NCBI GenBank assembly: GCA_002369295.1
Contig: DFDR01000070.1
Span: 1 to 8,419, forward strand
Reading direction: 5' to 3'
Source: Desulfovibrionaceae bacterium UBA3823
Lineage (GTDB): Bacteria; Desulfobacterota; Desulfovibrionia; Desulfovibrionales; Desulfovibrionaceae
Length of the DNA: 8,419 bases
Below the pieces are notes generated by a model. That model did not search any database, was not told where the DNA came from, and saw only the letters and a list, made by a program, of their open reading frames with translations. Shown one piece after another: positions 1-6,126 of the stretch. How positions within the stretch are numbered: the stretch's first letter is position 1; each line of letters starts with the position of its first letter. The translations under genes and the position numbers were made by a program.

Positions 1-2
1 CG

Positions 3-995
3 CGCCGGGGAAGGCTGCCCAACCGCAGGCCCCGCAGCGAAGACGAGGTCTGCGACATGCTCTTCGAGGTCTTCGAGGCCAAGACGGCCAGACCGCTCAG
101 GGACGCCTCGGGCAAGGCAGCAGGCCAAGACAGCGGGGGCGACGTGGCGGCCTTCATCGACCGGGTGCCCCAGGAGTTCATTGACCACGCCCTGCGCTGG
201 GAGACGACCCTTGAAGAATACGAAGACCTCGTCGATCGCATTATTGCCGAGATGGCTCCCAAGGACACCGGCGGCGCCAAGCCGGCAAACCGCCCTGCTC
301 TGCAGGAAGGAGCAGAGCTTCAAGCAAAGGTTGAAGATGAGCCCGTCCAGCCCGCCAAGCATGCCAAGCCTGCCAAGCCAAGGAGGGGCGCCGCGCTAGG
401 CGCGAAGCCCGCAGGTCTTCCCCGCAAGCTGATCCAGCACCTGCTCGCCCATGCCCTTGACGCAGCCATGGCGACTGGCTTGACGCACTTCGACAGGCTG
501 ACGGACGAAATGCTCGACCAGACGGCCCTTGACTCGGCCTGCTGGTCGAGCCTTGCGGAGCGCCGAAGCGCCCTCTTCCCAGCGCGCTTTGCCGGGGTGC
601 CGGACGCTTTCGACGCCAGGATCAGCGTGGAAGACGCCCGCAGGGCAGCCTGCGACTGCTTCGGCAAGGCGGCGTCCCTGGCAAGCCTGCCTGAGGACAG
701 CCGCGTCTTTGCGCCCCAGGCTGGCGAGGCAGCCTGCCGCAAGGCCTGCGGCGCATGGATTCTCGGGCAGTGGCGGGGATGGGGCGGCCACGGCCTGCGC
801 GTCAGAACCGGGACTGTCGAATCCCTTGGCAAGCTGTCGGCCATGGCTGGCGAGGTGCTGGACGCGAAAGGGCAGAAGCGGGGAGAACTCCGGGTGCTTG
901 TCCGCCCGGATGCCAGCTCGCCCTTCGGCTTCGTGATCGAGTCTCTGCATCTTGACCAGCCTGCAGCCTGCCAGTCTCCCCCGGCACGCTCCTGA
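3..995 (+). CDS. Unrecognised protein, 5' end outside window
   Basis: The frame is open from the left edge to TGA at 993-995 (330 codons visible). The first ATG inside the window is at 57, but the 18 codons before it are open and read sensibly (RRGRLPNRRPRSEDEV), so the true start probably lies outside. The visible part has a basic, arginine-rich start resembling a degenerate AT-hook, then an acidic helical stretch (about residues 19-85, counting from position 3). A Lys/Pro/Ala-rich linker follows (about 105-140), then a mixed alpha/beta C-terminal domain with several Trp and Cys and the motif LGQWRGWGGHGL. I see no signal peptide or membrane span. I do not recognise the family and assign no function. 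Coding status rests on frame length, protein-like composition and a hairpin just after the stop. Long open frames on the other strand over the same bases look like G+C-driven shadows. Confidence 0.6.
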   Translation, partial: RRGRLPNRRPRSEDEVCDMLFEVFEAKTARPLRDASGKAAGQDSGGDVAAFIDRVPQEFIDHALRWETTLEEYEDLVDRIIAEMAPKDTGGAKPANRPALQEGAELQAKVEDEPVQPAKHAKPAKPRRGAALGAKPAGLPRKLIQHLLAHALDAAMATGLTHFDRLTDEMLDQTALDSACWSSLAERRSALFPARFAGVPDAFDARISVEDARRAACDCFGKAASLASLPEDSRVFAPQAGEAACRKACGAWILGQWRGWGGHGLRVRTGTVESLGKLSAMAGEVLDAKGQKRGELRVLVRPDASSPFGFVIESLHLDQPAACQSPPARS

Positions 996-1003
996 AGCAG
1001 GAT

Positions 1004-1024
1004 GCCGGCTTGCCGCGGGCTTTT
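1004..1024 (+). terminator. Possible weak intrinsic terminator
   Basis: GCCGGC (1004-1009) and GCGGGC (1015-1020) can pair with one G-G mismatch around a 5-nt loop, followed by TTTT (1021-1024). The element starts 9 nt after the stop of the left-edge gene, where a terminator would be expected. The short stem with a mismatch and the short T run make it weak. Confidence 0.3.
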
Positions 1025-1205
1025 CGCCAGGGACCTGGCCATTGCAGAGCGGGACGCCAGCCAGGCAGGCTCCGCCCCGGGAACGCCGCCGGCGCATCTG
1101 CGCCTGTCCTGGGCGCCCGCCGGCTGCAGGGACCGCACCGCCCTCTTGGCCGGCGCCCCTGGTTCAAGGTCTTCACGGCGAGAGGCCATGCCTGCGCGAT
1201 GCCGG

Positions 1206-1439
1206 TCAAGCGCGGACAGCTTCCAGTCCTGCCTGAGGCCTCCTTTTCTTTGGAAAGGACTCTCTGAGAAGGACGCTCTGGGAAAGACTCTCTGCGTGCG
1301 CCTGAAGCGACTTCGAGGCGTCCGTCCTGAACGCAAGAGGCCTGGCCTTGAAGAACTCATGAATCCGCTCGATCCACCAGTCCTCCGCGTCCCTGGGCAG
1401 TTGCCTGCCAGTTTCTACCGGGTCAAGCCTGCTCCACAA
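1206..1439 (-). CDS. Doubtful small ORF overlapping methyltransferase end
   Basis: A 77-codon minus-strand frame begins at TTG (1437-1439), with an in-frame TGA just upstream, and ends at TGA (1206-1208). It overlaps the last 25 nt of the methyltransferase gene. The first half looks like real protein (RLDPVETGRQLPRDAEDWW, then IERIHEFFKARP). The second half is low-complexity and runs through the 14-bp tandem repeats. No strong ribosome-binding site precedes the TTG. It could be a small gene downstream of the methyltransferase in the same transcript, or a remnant of a longer gene whose start is lost. I recognise no family. Confidence 0.25.
   Translation of the reverse strand: MWSRLDPVETGRQLPRDAEDWWIERIHEFFKARPLAFRTDASKSLQAHAESLSQSVLLRESFPKKRRPQAGLEAVRA
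1255..1296. repeat. Three tandem 14-bp repeats
   Basis: Three adjacent 14-bp units read AAGGACTCTCTGAG (1255-1268), AAGGACGCTCTGGG (1269-1282) and AAAGACTCTCTGCG (1283-1296). They share the pattern AARGACKCTCTGNG. A short inverted repeat, TCCTTT (1241-1246) and AAAGGA (1254-1259), overlaps the first unit. Because 14 is not a multiple of three, the array is unlikely to encode a repeated peptide. It could be a protein-binding array or slipped-strand duplication. Confidence 0.7.
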
Positions 1440-2524
1440 ACATTGTCAGCGTGGCCTTGGCCCTCTCGTCCAGCATCATGCACATCCATGGAACGGGCGA
1501 GCGGAGCCAAAAAGGCCCGCGCAAGAAATTCGATGACGGGGACCACGACGGCATCGCCCATGGCGCAGCGTCCGTCGTTGTCGGAACCCTCTAAAATCCA
1601 GCCGGGAGCGCCCATCAGCGCGGCATATTCTCCCGGCGTCAGAAGTCGCGCGTGTGTTCCGCTTTGTCCCTTGACCACGACGTACTGCCGGCTGCTTCCG
1701 CCGGCGACCGTGCGCAGGCAACCGGCAAGGCCGTCCGTCCGGATCTCCATGACCTGCCGTCCGTTCCGCGTCCTGCGGTAGCCAGTTGCAACGACGCGCC
1801 CGGGACGCCGGAGCTTCTCTCGCTGCTTCGGCGGGATCAGGGGAAGAACGTGATCGCAGTCGTACCTTCGCCGTTCAAGGACATCCGCCAGCTCCAGCGT
1901 CCGTGCCGGAGGCTCCGTCGCCGTCCACCAGATCCAGTCCTCGAGCTTGGCTCCGAGAGTCGCGAGTCTCGGGGAATGCAGCCAGCAGGGACCACTTCCA
2001 GAAAGTCCTGCGGGGATGGAGACACCGCGAGGAACGGCGATCACGAAGACGCGCGGGCGCGATTGGGGAACGAAGAGAGCCGCATCGACAATCACGGCGC
2101 CGGACTGCCAGCCCCGGGCGCGGAGCTCCTCATGCACGGCCGCGAAGTGCCGGCCACCTCCGGCCGTCACGAAGCCGGCGACATTTTCCATGACGATCAC
2201 GCACGGCTTCTCGGGCATCTCGTCGATCACGCGCAGAAACTCCCAGACGAGGGAACTCCGTGTCCCCTTCTTCAGGCCAGCCTGCATGCCGGCAAGGGAG
2301 AGGTCCTGACAGGGAAAGGACGCCCAAGCCAGCTCAGCAGAAGGAAGTTCCATGCCGGACACGGCGCGGATGTCGCCAAGCACGAAGACGCTTCCGTCTC
2401 GATTGGCATCGTAAACGGCTTTCTTCCTGGGACAGATGTCGTTAGCCCAGACAGTGCGAAAATCTTTTCGCAGTCCGTACCCGGCGAGGCCGCTCCCCGC
2501 AAAAAATTCCAGCATCCTCAGCAA
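1415..2524 (-). CDS. DNA (cytosine-5) methyltransferase
   Basis: Transfers a methyl group from S-adenosylmethionine to carbon 5 of cytosine in a specific DNA sequence. The 369-residue product has the family motifs in order. Motif I is FAGSGLAGYGL (8-18), with WANDI (26-30) following for cofactor binding. Motif IV is FPCQDLSLAG (70-79) with catalytic Cys72. Motif VI is MENVAGF (112-118) with Glu113. Motif VIII is PQSRPRVFVIAV (153-164). A target-recognition region lies around 190-285, then RLLTPGEYAALMG (293-305, motif IX region) and motif X GDAVVVPVIEFL (323-334). The length is normal and the catalytic set is intact. The chosen start is TTG at 2522-2524, because AAGGGG (2531-2536) sits 6 nt upstream; ATG at 2513-2515 (in frame, three codons on) is the alternative. 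No endonuclease or Vsr gene is visible beside it, so it appears solitary, perhaps phage- or island-derived. Target sequence is unknown. Confidence 0.95.
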   Translation of the reverse strand: MLRMLEFFAGSGLAGYGLRKDFRTVWANDICPRKKAVYDANRDGSVFVLGDIRAVSGMELPSAELAWASFPCQDLSLAGMQAGLKKGTRSSLVWEFLRVIDEMPEKPCVIVMENVAGFVTAGGGRHFAAVHEELRARGWQSGAVIVDAALFVPQSRPRVFVIAVPRGVSIPAGLSGSGPCWLHSPRLATLGAKLEDWIWWTATEPPARTLELADVLERRRYDCDHVLPLIPPKQREKLRRPGRVVATGYRRTRNGRQVMEIRTDGLAGCLRTVAGGSSRQYVVVKGQSGTHARLLTPGEYAALMGAPGWILEGSDNDGRCAMGDAVVVPVIEFLARAFLAPLARSMDVHDAGREGQGHADNVCGAGLTR

Positions 2525-2832
2525 GAAACACCCCTTTCATGACGGCCTTCCGCATGCCGTCCGCGCCGGGAAAGAGTGCCGCAGGACATGAGCTCGCGCA
2601 AGGCAGGCACTTGCCCCCGCAAAGCGTTGAAGGCCGATGCACGCGCCCGTCTCCAGGAACGATGGCCTTACCTTTATCTAGACTTCCCGGCTGCTGCTGC
2701 CCCTACGCGATCCGATCAAGCAATATCTCAAAAATAACATGTTGACTGTCTAGAGGTGCCGGCCAGGTTTGTCCCTACGCTCGCCGAGGGATGGTGAGGG
2801 CGTAAACAGTCCTGCCAAAATTCGTCCAAATA
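2525..2832. other. Non-coding stretch with paired TCTAGA sites
   Basis: This 308-bp gap lies between the start of the methyltransferase gene and the stop of the AT-hook gene, both on the minus strand. The promoter of the methyltransferase must be here or upstream. A more A+T-rich core at about 2716-2750 is the likeliest place, but I see no hexamer pair with good spacing. TCTAGA palindromes occur at 2677-2682 and 2749-2754. No convincing gene is present: the frames open here are short and unlike protein. Confidence 0.5.
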
Positions 2833-3168
2833 CTACCCTGCCGGGCGGTCTGCCTCAACCCCTTCCTTCTTCTTGTTACTGGAACCCTTGGGCCGTCCCG
2901 GACCACGCTTTGGAGGCGGGAGCTGTCCCTGCATTTCGGCTTCGCGCTCCAGCGTCTTTTTGTTCTTCGAGCCCTTCGGCCGTCCCCTTTTCCGCCCGGG
3001 TTCAGCTGTCGCTTCGCTCCCGGAAGCTTCCGTTTCAGCAGCCGCGGCTTCAGCCGCGGCGCGGGCCTGCGCCTCGCGCTCCAGCTTACGTCTTGGCTTT
3101 CCGGCAGGCGTGCTTGGCAAAGGGCAAGCCCTGCCGTATTGTCCTGCGCCGCAGAAGGCTTCCGGCAT
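2833..3168 (-). CDS. Small AT-hook DNA-binding protein
   Basis: AT-hooks are short basic peptides that insert a Gly-Arg-Pro core into the minor groove of A+T-rich DNA. Taking ATG at 3166-3168, the product is about 111 residues. Two good AT-hooks are RKRGRPKGSKNKK (coded near 2956-2994) and PKRGPGRPKGSSNKKK (near 2866-2913). A degenerate third basic patch, GKPRRKLEREA, comes earlier. LEREA recurs after the first patch and after the first hook, so the protein is built from repeated basic-acidic units separated by an Ala/Glu-rich, probably helical linker. It ends at TAG (2833-2835). The start is uncertain: the frame is open to TTG at 3255, with another ATG at 3196-3198, and none has a strong ribosome-binding site. 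It is transcribed away from the hydrolase gene. It probably acts as a nucleoid-associated or regulatory protein; the hooks are seen, the role is inferred. Confidence 0.7.
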   Translation of the reverse strand: MPEAFCGAGQYGRACPLPSTPAGKPRRKLEREAQARAAAEAAAAETEASGSEATAEPGRKRGRPKGSKNKKTLEREAEMQGQLPPPKRGPGRPKGSSNKKKEGVEADRPAG

Positions 3169-3254
3169 GTTCTGGCGCCAAGGACGGATCGGCCGCATGT
3201 CCGGCACCCGCAGCGGCGCTTCTGCGCAAAGACTGCCCCTCAAGGAGAGCGACA

Positions 3255-4040
3255 ATGAAAATTCAGCAGATCCGCAATGCCTGTCTGCGCATCGAATACG
3301 CAGGCCAGATCTTTCTCACCGACCCGTGGCTTGCCCCCAAGGACTCCATGGGCACCATCCGCCAGCACGGCTTCAGCGCCTACAGCGACGCCGAGGCAGA
3401 CACGCCCATGCCCATGACGGAGCTTCCCCTGCCCGTGGAGGAGGTGCTCAAGGGCGTCGACGCCTGCCTTGTCACGCACGTGCATCCCGACCATATCGAC
3501 ATGGCCCCGGATGGCACCGTGGGCGCCCCGCTCGACAAGTCCGTCCCCGTCTTCGTGCAGAGCGCGGAGGACCGCGCCGTCCTGGAGAAGTCCGGCTTCG
3601 CGGACGTCGCCGTCCTCTCCGCAGACTCGTCCTTCAAAGGCGTGCGGCTGGTGAAGACGCCTGGCCGCCACGGCGTCATCACCCCCTGCGGTCCTTCCTG
3701 CGGGGTGGTCTTCCAGCATCCCTCCGAAAAGACGCTCTACCTTGCCGGCGACACGGTCTGGTTCCCCGGCGTGGAGGAGGCGCTCGGCCGCTTCAGGCCC
3801 GGCGTGGTCGTCCTCAACGCCTGCGGGGCGCATCTTGTGGAGCATGGCCGGCTCATCATGGACGACGAGGAGGCCTGCCGCGTCAGGAATGCCTGTCCGG
3901 GAGCCGCCGTGGTGCTGAGCCACATGGACGCCGTTGCCCACGCCACCGTTTCGCGAAGGCGCATGCGGGAGCTCATGGAGCTTCGGGGCGTCATGGGCGG
4001 CTTCCTCATGCCTGAAGACGGAGAGACGCTGGAGCTGTAG
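3255..4040 (+). CDS. UlaG-like metallo-beta-lactamase-fold hydrolase
   Basis: A 261-residue cytoplasmic protein of the metallo-beta-lactamase fold, closest in style to the UlaG (L-ascorbate-6-phosphate lactonase)-like branch. The metal-binding motif THVHPDHID gives His75, His77, Asp79 and His80. Further expected ligands are His139 (in PGRHG), Asp166 (in AGDTVWF) and His223 (in SHMDAVAH). The N-terminus MKIQQIRNACLRIEYAGQIF with TDPWLAP is typical of this branch. The start is ATG at 3255, with AAGGAG (3242-3247) 7 nt upstream. The frame stays open further upstream, but that extension is the shadow of the divergent AT-hook gene. It appears monocistronic. The fold and catalytic residues are seen. 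The substrate is unknown: a sugar lactone or phosphodiester is possible, and there are no ascorbate-pathway neighbours to support the UlaG reaction itself. Confidence 0.9.
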   Translation: MKIQQIRNACLRIEYAGQIFLTDPWLAPKDSMGTIRQHGFSAYSDAEADTPMPMTELPLPVEEVLKGVDACLVTHVHPDHIDMAPDGTVGAPLDKSVPVFVQSAEDRAVLEKSGFADVAVLSADSSFKGVRLVKTPGRHGVITPCGPSCGVVFQHPSEKTLYLAGDTVWFPGVEEALGRFRPGVVVLNACGAHLVEHGRLIMDDEEACRVRNACPGAAVVLSHMDAVAHATVSRRRMRELMELRGVMGGFLMPEDGETLEL

Positions 4041-4293
4041 GCGCGCCCGCGCCAGGCGGCAGGGATGTCCCAGGGGCTTCGATGCGCCCCGCTAGGCGTT
4101 TCCGCACCATTCGGACCTGGAGCCTGCCGAACCCAAGGCCTGCCGGCCGAGTTTCCCGGCAGCGGGCAAGGGGCCGGGCTCCGCACGCAGCCTTGCGCAG
4201 CCCTGCGTTCGCGCTTGAGCACTTCGAAAAGGCCTTGGCCCCCTGCCTGCCCCGGCGGGTGGGCTTGCGGCTGAAGCCGCCATGGAGAAAAGC

Positions 4294-4590
4294 ATGTACA
4301 AGGAAAACAAAATCGTCCGCATTGCCCTGTCGGGCGGCATTGTCGGCGCGCTGTGCACAAGCCCCAGGCGCGCAATCGACGCGGCCGTCAGGAGGCACAA
4401 CGCCGAAGGCTGGAACTGCCGCCAGGTGCTGCCGCATTCGACGTCGAATCTGGGCGTCGTCATCCTGCAGCTCATCTGTCTCGTCTGCACCTTGGGCCTT
4501 TGGACTTTCGGCGCCGGCTATCTGCTCCTTTTCGAACGCCCCCTGCCCGCTCCGGGACAGCCTGTGCATCCCGCTCAGCTGGTGCGCTGA
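4294..4590 (+). CDS. Small one-span inner-membrane protein
   Basis: A 98-residue product. The N-terminal half (about 5-50), with KIVRIALSGG and the AAVRRHNAEGWNCRQVLP helix-turn-strand pattern, resembles small DUF4177-type alpha/beta domains; this is a resemblance by eye only. The C-terminal half has one hydrophobic span (about 53-80) rich in Leu/Val/Ile with CLVCTLGLWTFG, then a short Pro-rich tail. Four cysteines are present (21, 42, 62, 65). I chose ATG at 4294 because GGAG (4284-4287) lies 6 nt before it. An in-frame ATG at 4282 has no ribosome-binding site and would bury that GGAG. It ends at TGA (4588-4590). A small hairpin (GCGGC, TGAA loop, GCCGC; 4267-4280 region) precedes the ribosome-binding site. 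It stands between the hydrolase and tol genes with gaps of about 250 and 356 bp, so it is probably its own unit. Function unknown. Confidence 0.7.
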   Translation: MYKENKIVRIALSGGIVGALCTSPRRAIDAAVRRHNAEGWNCRQVLPHSTSNLGVVILQLICLVCTLGLWTFGAGYLLLFERPLPAPGQPVHPAQLVR

Positions 4591-4946
4591 GCCTGAGGCA
4601 TGCAGACAGCGGCCCGGGCTTGCGCGGCGACTGCGTGAAAGCAGGCGCCGGGCGTTGCGGACAGGCAGACGGCAGTGCGCGAGGCTTGCGGCCTGCCCTG
4701 GCGCCTTCGCCTGCACAAGGCAGTGCCGGCCACGCCAGCCCCGCATGGCGCGGACTTCTCCTCTTTTGGCCATGCCGAACGAGCCGGGCCGTGGCGGCAA
4801 TTCTCTAGAATATGCTAGACGTACCCTAGAGAAATGTATAGAAAAGGGGCGCTCCCACGAGCGATGCATGAACTAGTGGCTGCTTTGCGCCCGCAGGCCG
4901 TCCTTGACGGAGGCCCGATACGTTTTTCTGTTTGGAGTCTTACTGT
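4591..4946. other. Leader region upstream of tolQ
   Basis: This 356-bp gap has no convincing gene. Its right half must carry the promoter of the tol operon. Four CTAG tetranucleotides occur within 72 bp (4805, 4815, 4826, 4873), three of them in a phased inverted repeat. TATAGA at 4837-4842 could be a -10 element overlapping the edge of that repeat, but no good -35 hexamer stands at the right distance. TTGACG at 4904-4909 lacks a matching -10. The left half (4591-4790) is G+C-rich and featureless to me. Confidence 0.5.
4801..4833. promoter_or_regulatory. Inverted repeat with three phased CTAG cores
   Basis: TTCTCTAG (4801-4808) and CTAGAGAA (4826-4833) are perfect 8-bp inverted arms separated by 17 bp, and the spacer holds a third CTAG (4815-4818). 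The cores are spaced 10 and 11 bp, about one helical turn, so they lie on one face of the helix. A further AACTAGT lies at 4871-4877. Such an arrangement is typical of operators for dimeric regulators, and CTAG is generally scarce in bacterial genomes. A possible -10 (TATAGA, 4837-4842) is adjacent. It lies about 115-145 bp upstream of tolQ, making that operon the natural target. I do not know which regulator would bind. Confidence 0.4.
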
Positions 4947-5642
4947 ATGGAATTCAGTTTTTTCTCGATGGTTGCCAACGCCAGCCTCGTGGCCAAGGTC
5001 GTACTGCTCCTCCTCTTCATCATGTCCGTTGGCAGCTGGGGCCTGATGATCCAGAAAGCCCTCCTGCTGAGCTCTGCCCAGCGCAAGGCGACCAAGGGGT
5101 CGACCAGCTTCGAGAAGGCGCCCAACCTGCGCGAGGCGGTCCAGATGCTTGGCACCGATCCCGCATCGCCCCTTTATTCCGTGGCCCAAAAGGGAGTTTT
5201 GGAGTTCAACCGGTCCAAGGAACTCGGCAACTCGCCGGATGTCATCGTTGACAACGTCCGCCGCGCCCTGCGCCAAGGCGTCGGCTCGGAGCTTTCCCGC
5301 CTGCAGAGCTCCTTCTCGGTGCTGGCAACGACGTCCAACTGCGCGCCCTTTATTGGTCTCTTCGGCACAGTCTGGGGCATCATGCACTCCTTCCACTCCA
5401 TTGGCCTCTCCAAGTCGGCATCCCTTGCCACCGTTGCCCCCGGCATTTCCGAAGCCCTTGTTGCCACGGCCATAGGCCTTGCCGTGGCCGTGCCTGCCAC
5501 CATGGGCTTCAACCTCTTCCTCGGCAAGCTTGCCCGCATCGACACGCTTCTCGTCAACTTCGCCGGCATCTTCCTGAACCGCGTGCAGCGCGAGCTCAAC
5601 GCCCACCGCGCCGTCTCCCGCACCGGTGCCACGGAGGGCTAG
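4947..5642 (+). CDS. tolQ: TolQ proton-channel subunit of Tol-Pal
   Basis: An inner-membrane protein that, with TolR, forms the proton-driven motor energising TolA for outer-membrane constriction and integrity during division. It belongs to the MotA/TolQ/ExbB family. The 231-residue product matches the usual length. It has a membrane span at about 13-36, a long cytoplasmic loop, then two closely spaced spans at about 128-150 (with APFIGLFGTVWGIM) and about 163-191 (with PGISEALVATAIGLAVAVPA). Thr141 and Thr174 match the conserved channel threonines of TolQ/ExbB. I chose ATG at 4947, with GGAG (4934-4937) 9 nt upstream. An in-frame TTG at 4932 would overlap that site. It is the first gene of a tight tolQ-tolR-tolA unit, with tolR starting 1 nt after its stop. 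ExbB is the alternative name; the GLFGTVWGIMHSF signature and a downstream TolA-like partner favour TolQ. Confidence 0.95.
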   Translation: MEFSFFSMVANASLVAKVVLLLLFIMSVGSWGLMIQKALLLSSAQRKATKGSTSFEKAPNLREAVQMLGTDPASPLYSVAQKGVLEFNRSKELGNSPDVIVDNVRRALRQGVGSELSRLQSSFSVLATTSNCAPFIGLFGTVWGIMHSFHSIGLSKSASLATVAPGISEALVATAIGLAVAVPATMGFNLFLGKLARIDTLLVNFAGIFLNRVQRELNAHRAVSRTGATEG

Positions 5643-5643
5643 C

Positions 5644-6114
5644 ATGGCGAACCGCTTTGTTTCAGAAATCAACGTCACGCCGTTCGTCGACGTCATGCTC
5701 GTCATGCTCATCATCTTTATGGTGGCGACGCCCATGATGAGCTCTGGCCTCGACGTGGATCTCCCGCAGACCAAGCAGGTTGAGTCCCTGCCGACGGAGT
5801 CCGACCACATGGTGCTGACTGTACGTCGCGACGGCGCCCTCTTCCTCGACGAGTACCGGGTGGACAATCTGGACCAGCTGGAAGGCTACCTCAAGAGCCT
5901 CGTCAAGGAGAAGAACAAGACGCTGTTCCTGCAGGCCGACAAGGAAGTGCCCTACGGCATCGTGGTTGACGTCATGGGACGCATCAAGTTTGTCGGGATC
6001 GAAAAGCTTGGCGTCATCGCCGAGAACATGGATCCCGCAGAGGCGCAGGCGGCTGCCAAGGCCGCTGGCGGGCCTGCCCCTGCGGGAGCGCCTGCCGGCG
6101 GGCAGGCCAAGTAG
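5644..6114 (+). CDS. tolR: TolR motor subunit of Tol-Pal
   Basis: The ExbD/TolR family partner of TolQ: one N-terminal membrane helix that carries the proton-binding aspartate, and a periplasmic domain. The 156-residue product begins MANRFVSEINVTPFVDVML. Asp16 in TPFVDVMLVMLIIF is the conserved protonatable residue, and the span covers about 15-34. The periplasmic region (about 38-128) has the expected DVDLPQT start and LFLQADKEVPYG strand-turn. The tail (133-156) is Ala/Gly/Pro-rich and low-complexity. The cytoplasmic N-terminus is short compared with many TolR proteins. The start at ATG 5644 is set by GGAGGG (5633-5638), 5 nt upstream, inside the end of tolQ. With the 1-nt intergenic gap this points to translational coupling. 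The stop TAG is at 6112-6114, with 12 nt to tolA. Confidence 0.95.
   Translation: MANRFVSEINVTPFVDVMLVMLIIFMVATPMMSSGLDVDLPQTKQVESLPTESDHMVLTVRRDGALFLDEYRVDNLDQLEGYLKSLVKEKNKTLFLQADKEVPYGIVVDVMGRIKFVGIEKLGVIAENMDPAEAQAAAKAAGGPAPAGAPAGGQAK
6071..6108 (+). other. Intra-operon hairpin at tolR 3' end
   Basis: GGCCTGCCC (6071-6079) and GGGCAGGCC (6100-6108) are perfect 9-bp inverted arms around a 20-nt G+C-rich loop. They lie in the last codons of tolR, encoding its Ala/Gly/Pro tail, about 5 nt before the tolA ribosome-binding site and 18 nt before its start. There is no T run, so it is not an intrinsic terminator. It might protect the upstream mRNA or tune tolA translation, or simply reflect biased codons. 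Confidence 0.4.
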
Positions 6115-6126
6115 GGTGTACAAGCT

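Larger units (their letters stand above)
996..1414. other. Stretch with no confident gene
   Basis: Between the left-edge gene and the methyltransferase I find no reading frame with a convincing product. Frames are open on both strands, as expected at this G+C content, but their translations are Arg/Pro/Ala-rich and repetitive in the way shadows are. The stretch holds the weak terminator near 1004-1024, a three-unit 14-bp tandem repeat at 1255-1296, and one doubtful small frame on the minus strand. It may be decayed coding DNA. Confidence 0.5.

Noticed and set aside
320..1360. Long minus-strand open frame (346 codons) opposite the left-edge gene
   Set aside because: The translation is Arg/Pro/Ser-rich with no domain pattern, runs through the 14-bp repeats, and is expected by chance opposite G+C-rich coding DNA.
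1652..2542. Plus-strand open frame (296 codons) opposite the methyltransferase
   Set aside because: It is antisense to a gene with a full set of methyltransferase motifs; its own translation has no recognisable features.
2769..3254. In-frame upstream extension of the hydrolase to 2769
   Set aside because: The hydrolase has a strong ribosome-binding site at 3242-3247, and residues before ATG 3255 are the shadow of the minus-strand AT-hook gene.
4140..4162. CTGCCGG/CCGGCAG hairpin after the hydrolase as a terminator
   Set aside because: Only 7 bp with a 9-nt loop, no T run, and 100 nt from the stop codon.
4801..4833. TrpR-like operator because of CTAG half-sites
   Set aside because: The spacing and flanks do not match the known TrpR operator, and I have no basis to expect TrpR in this kind of organism or at tol genes.
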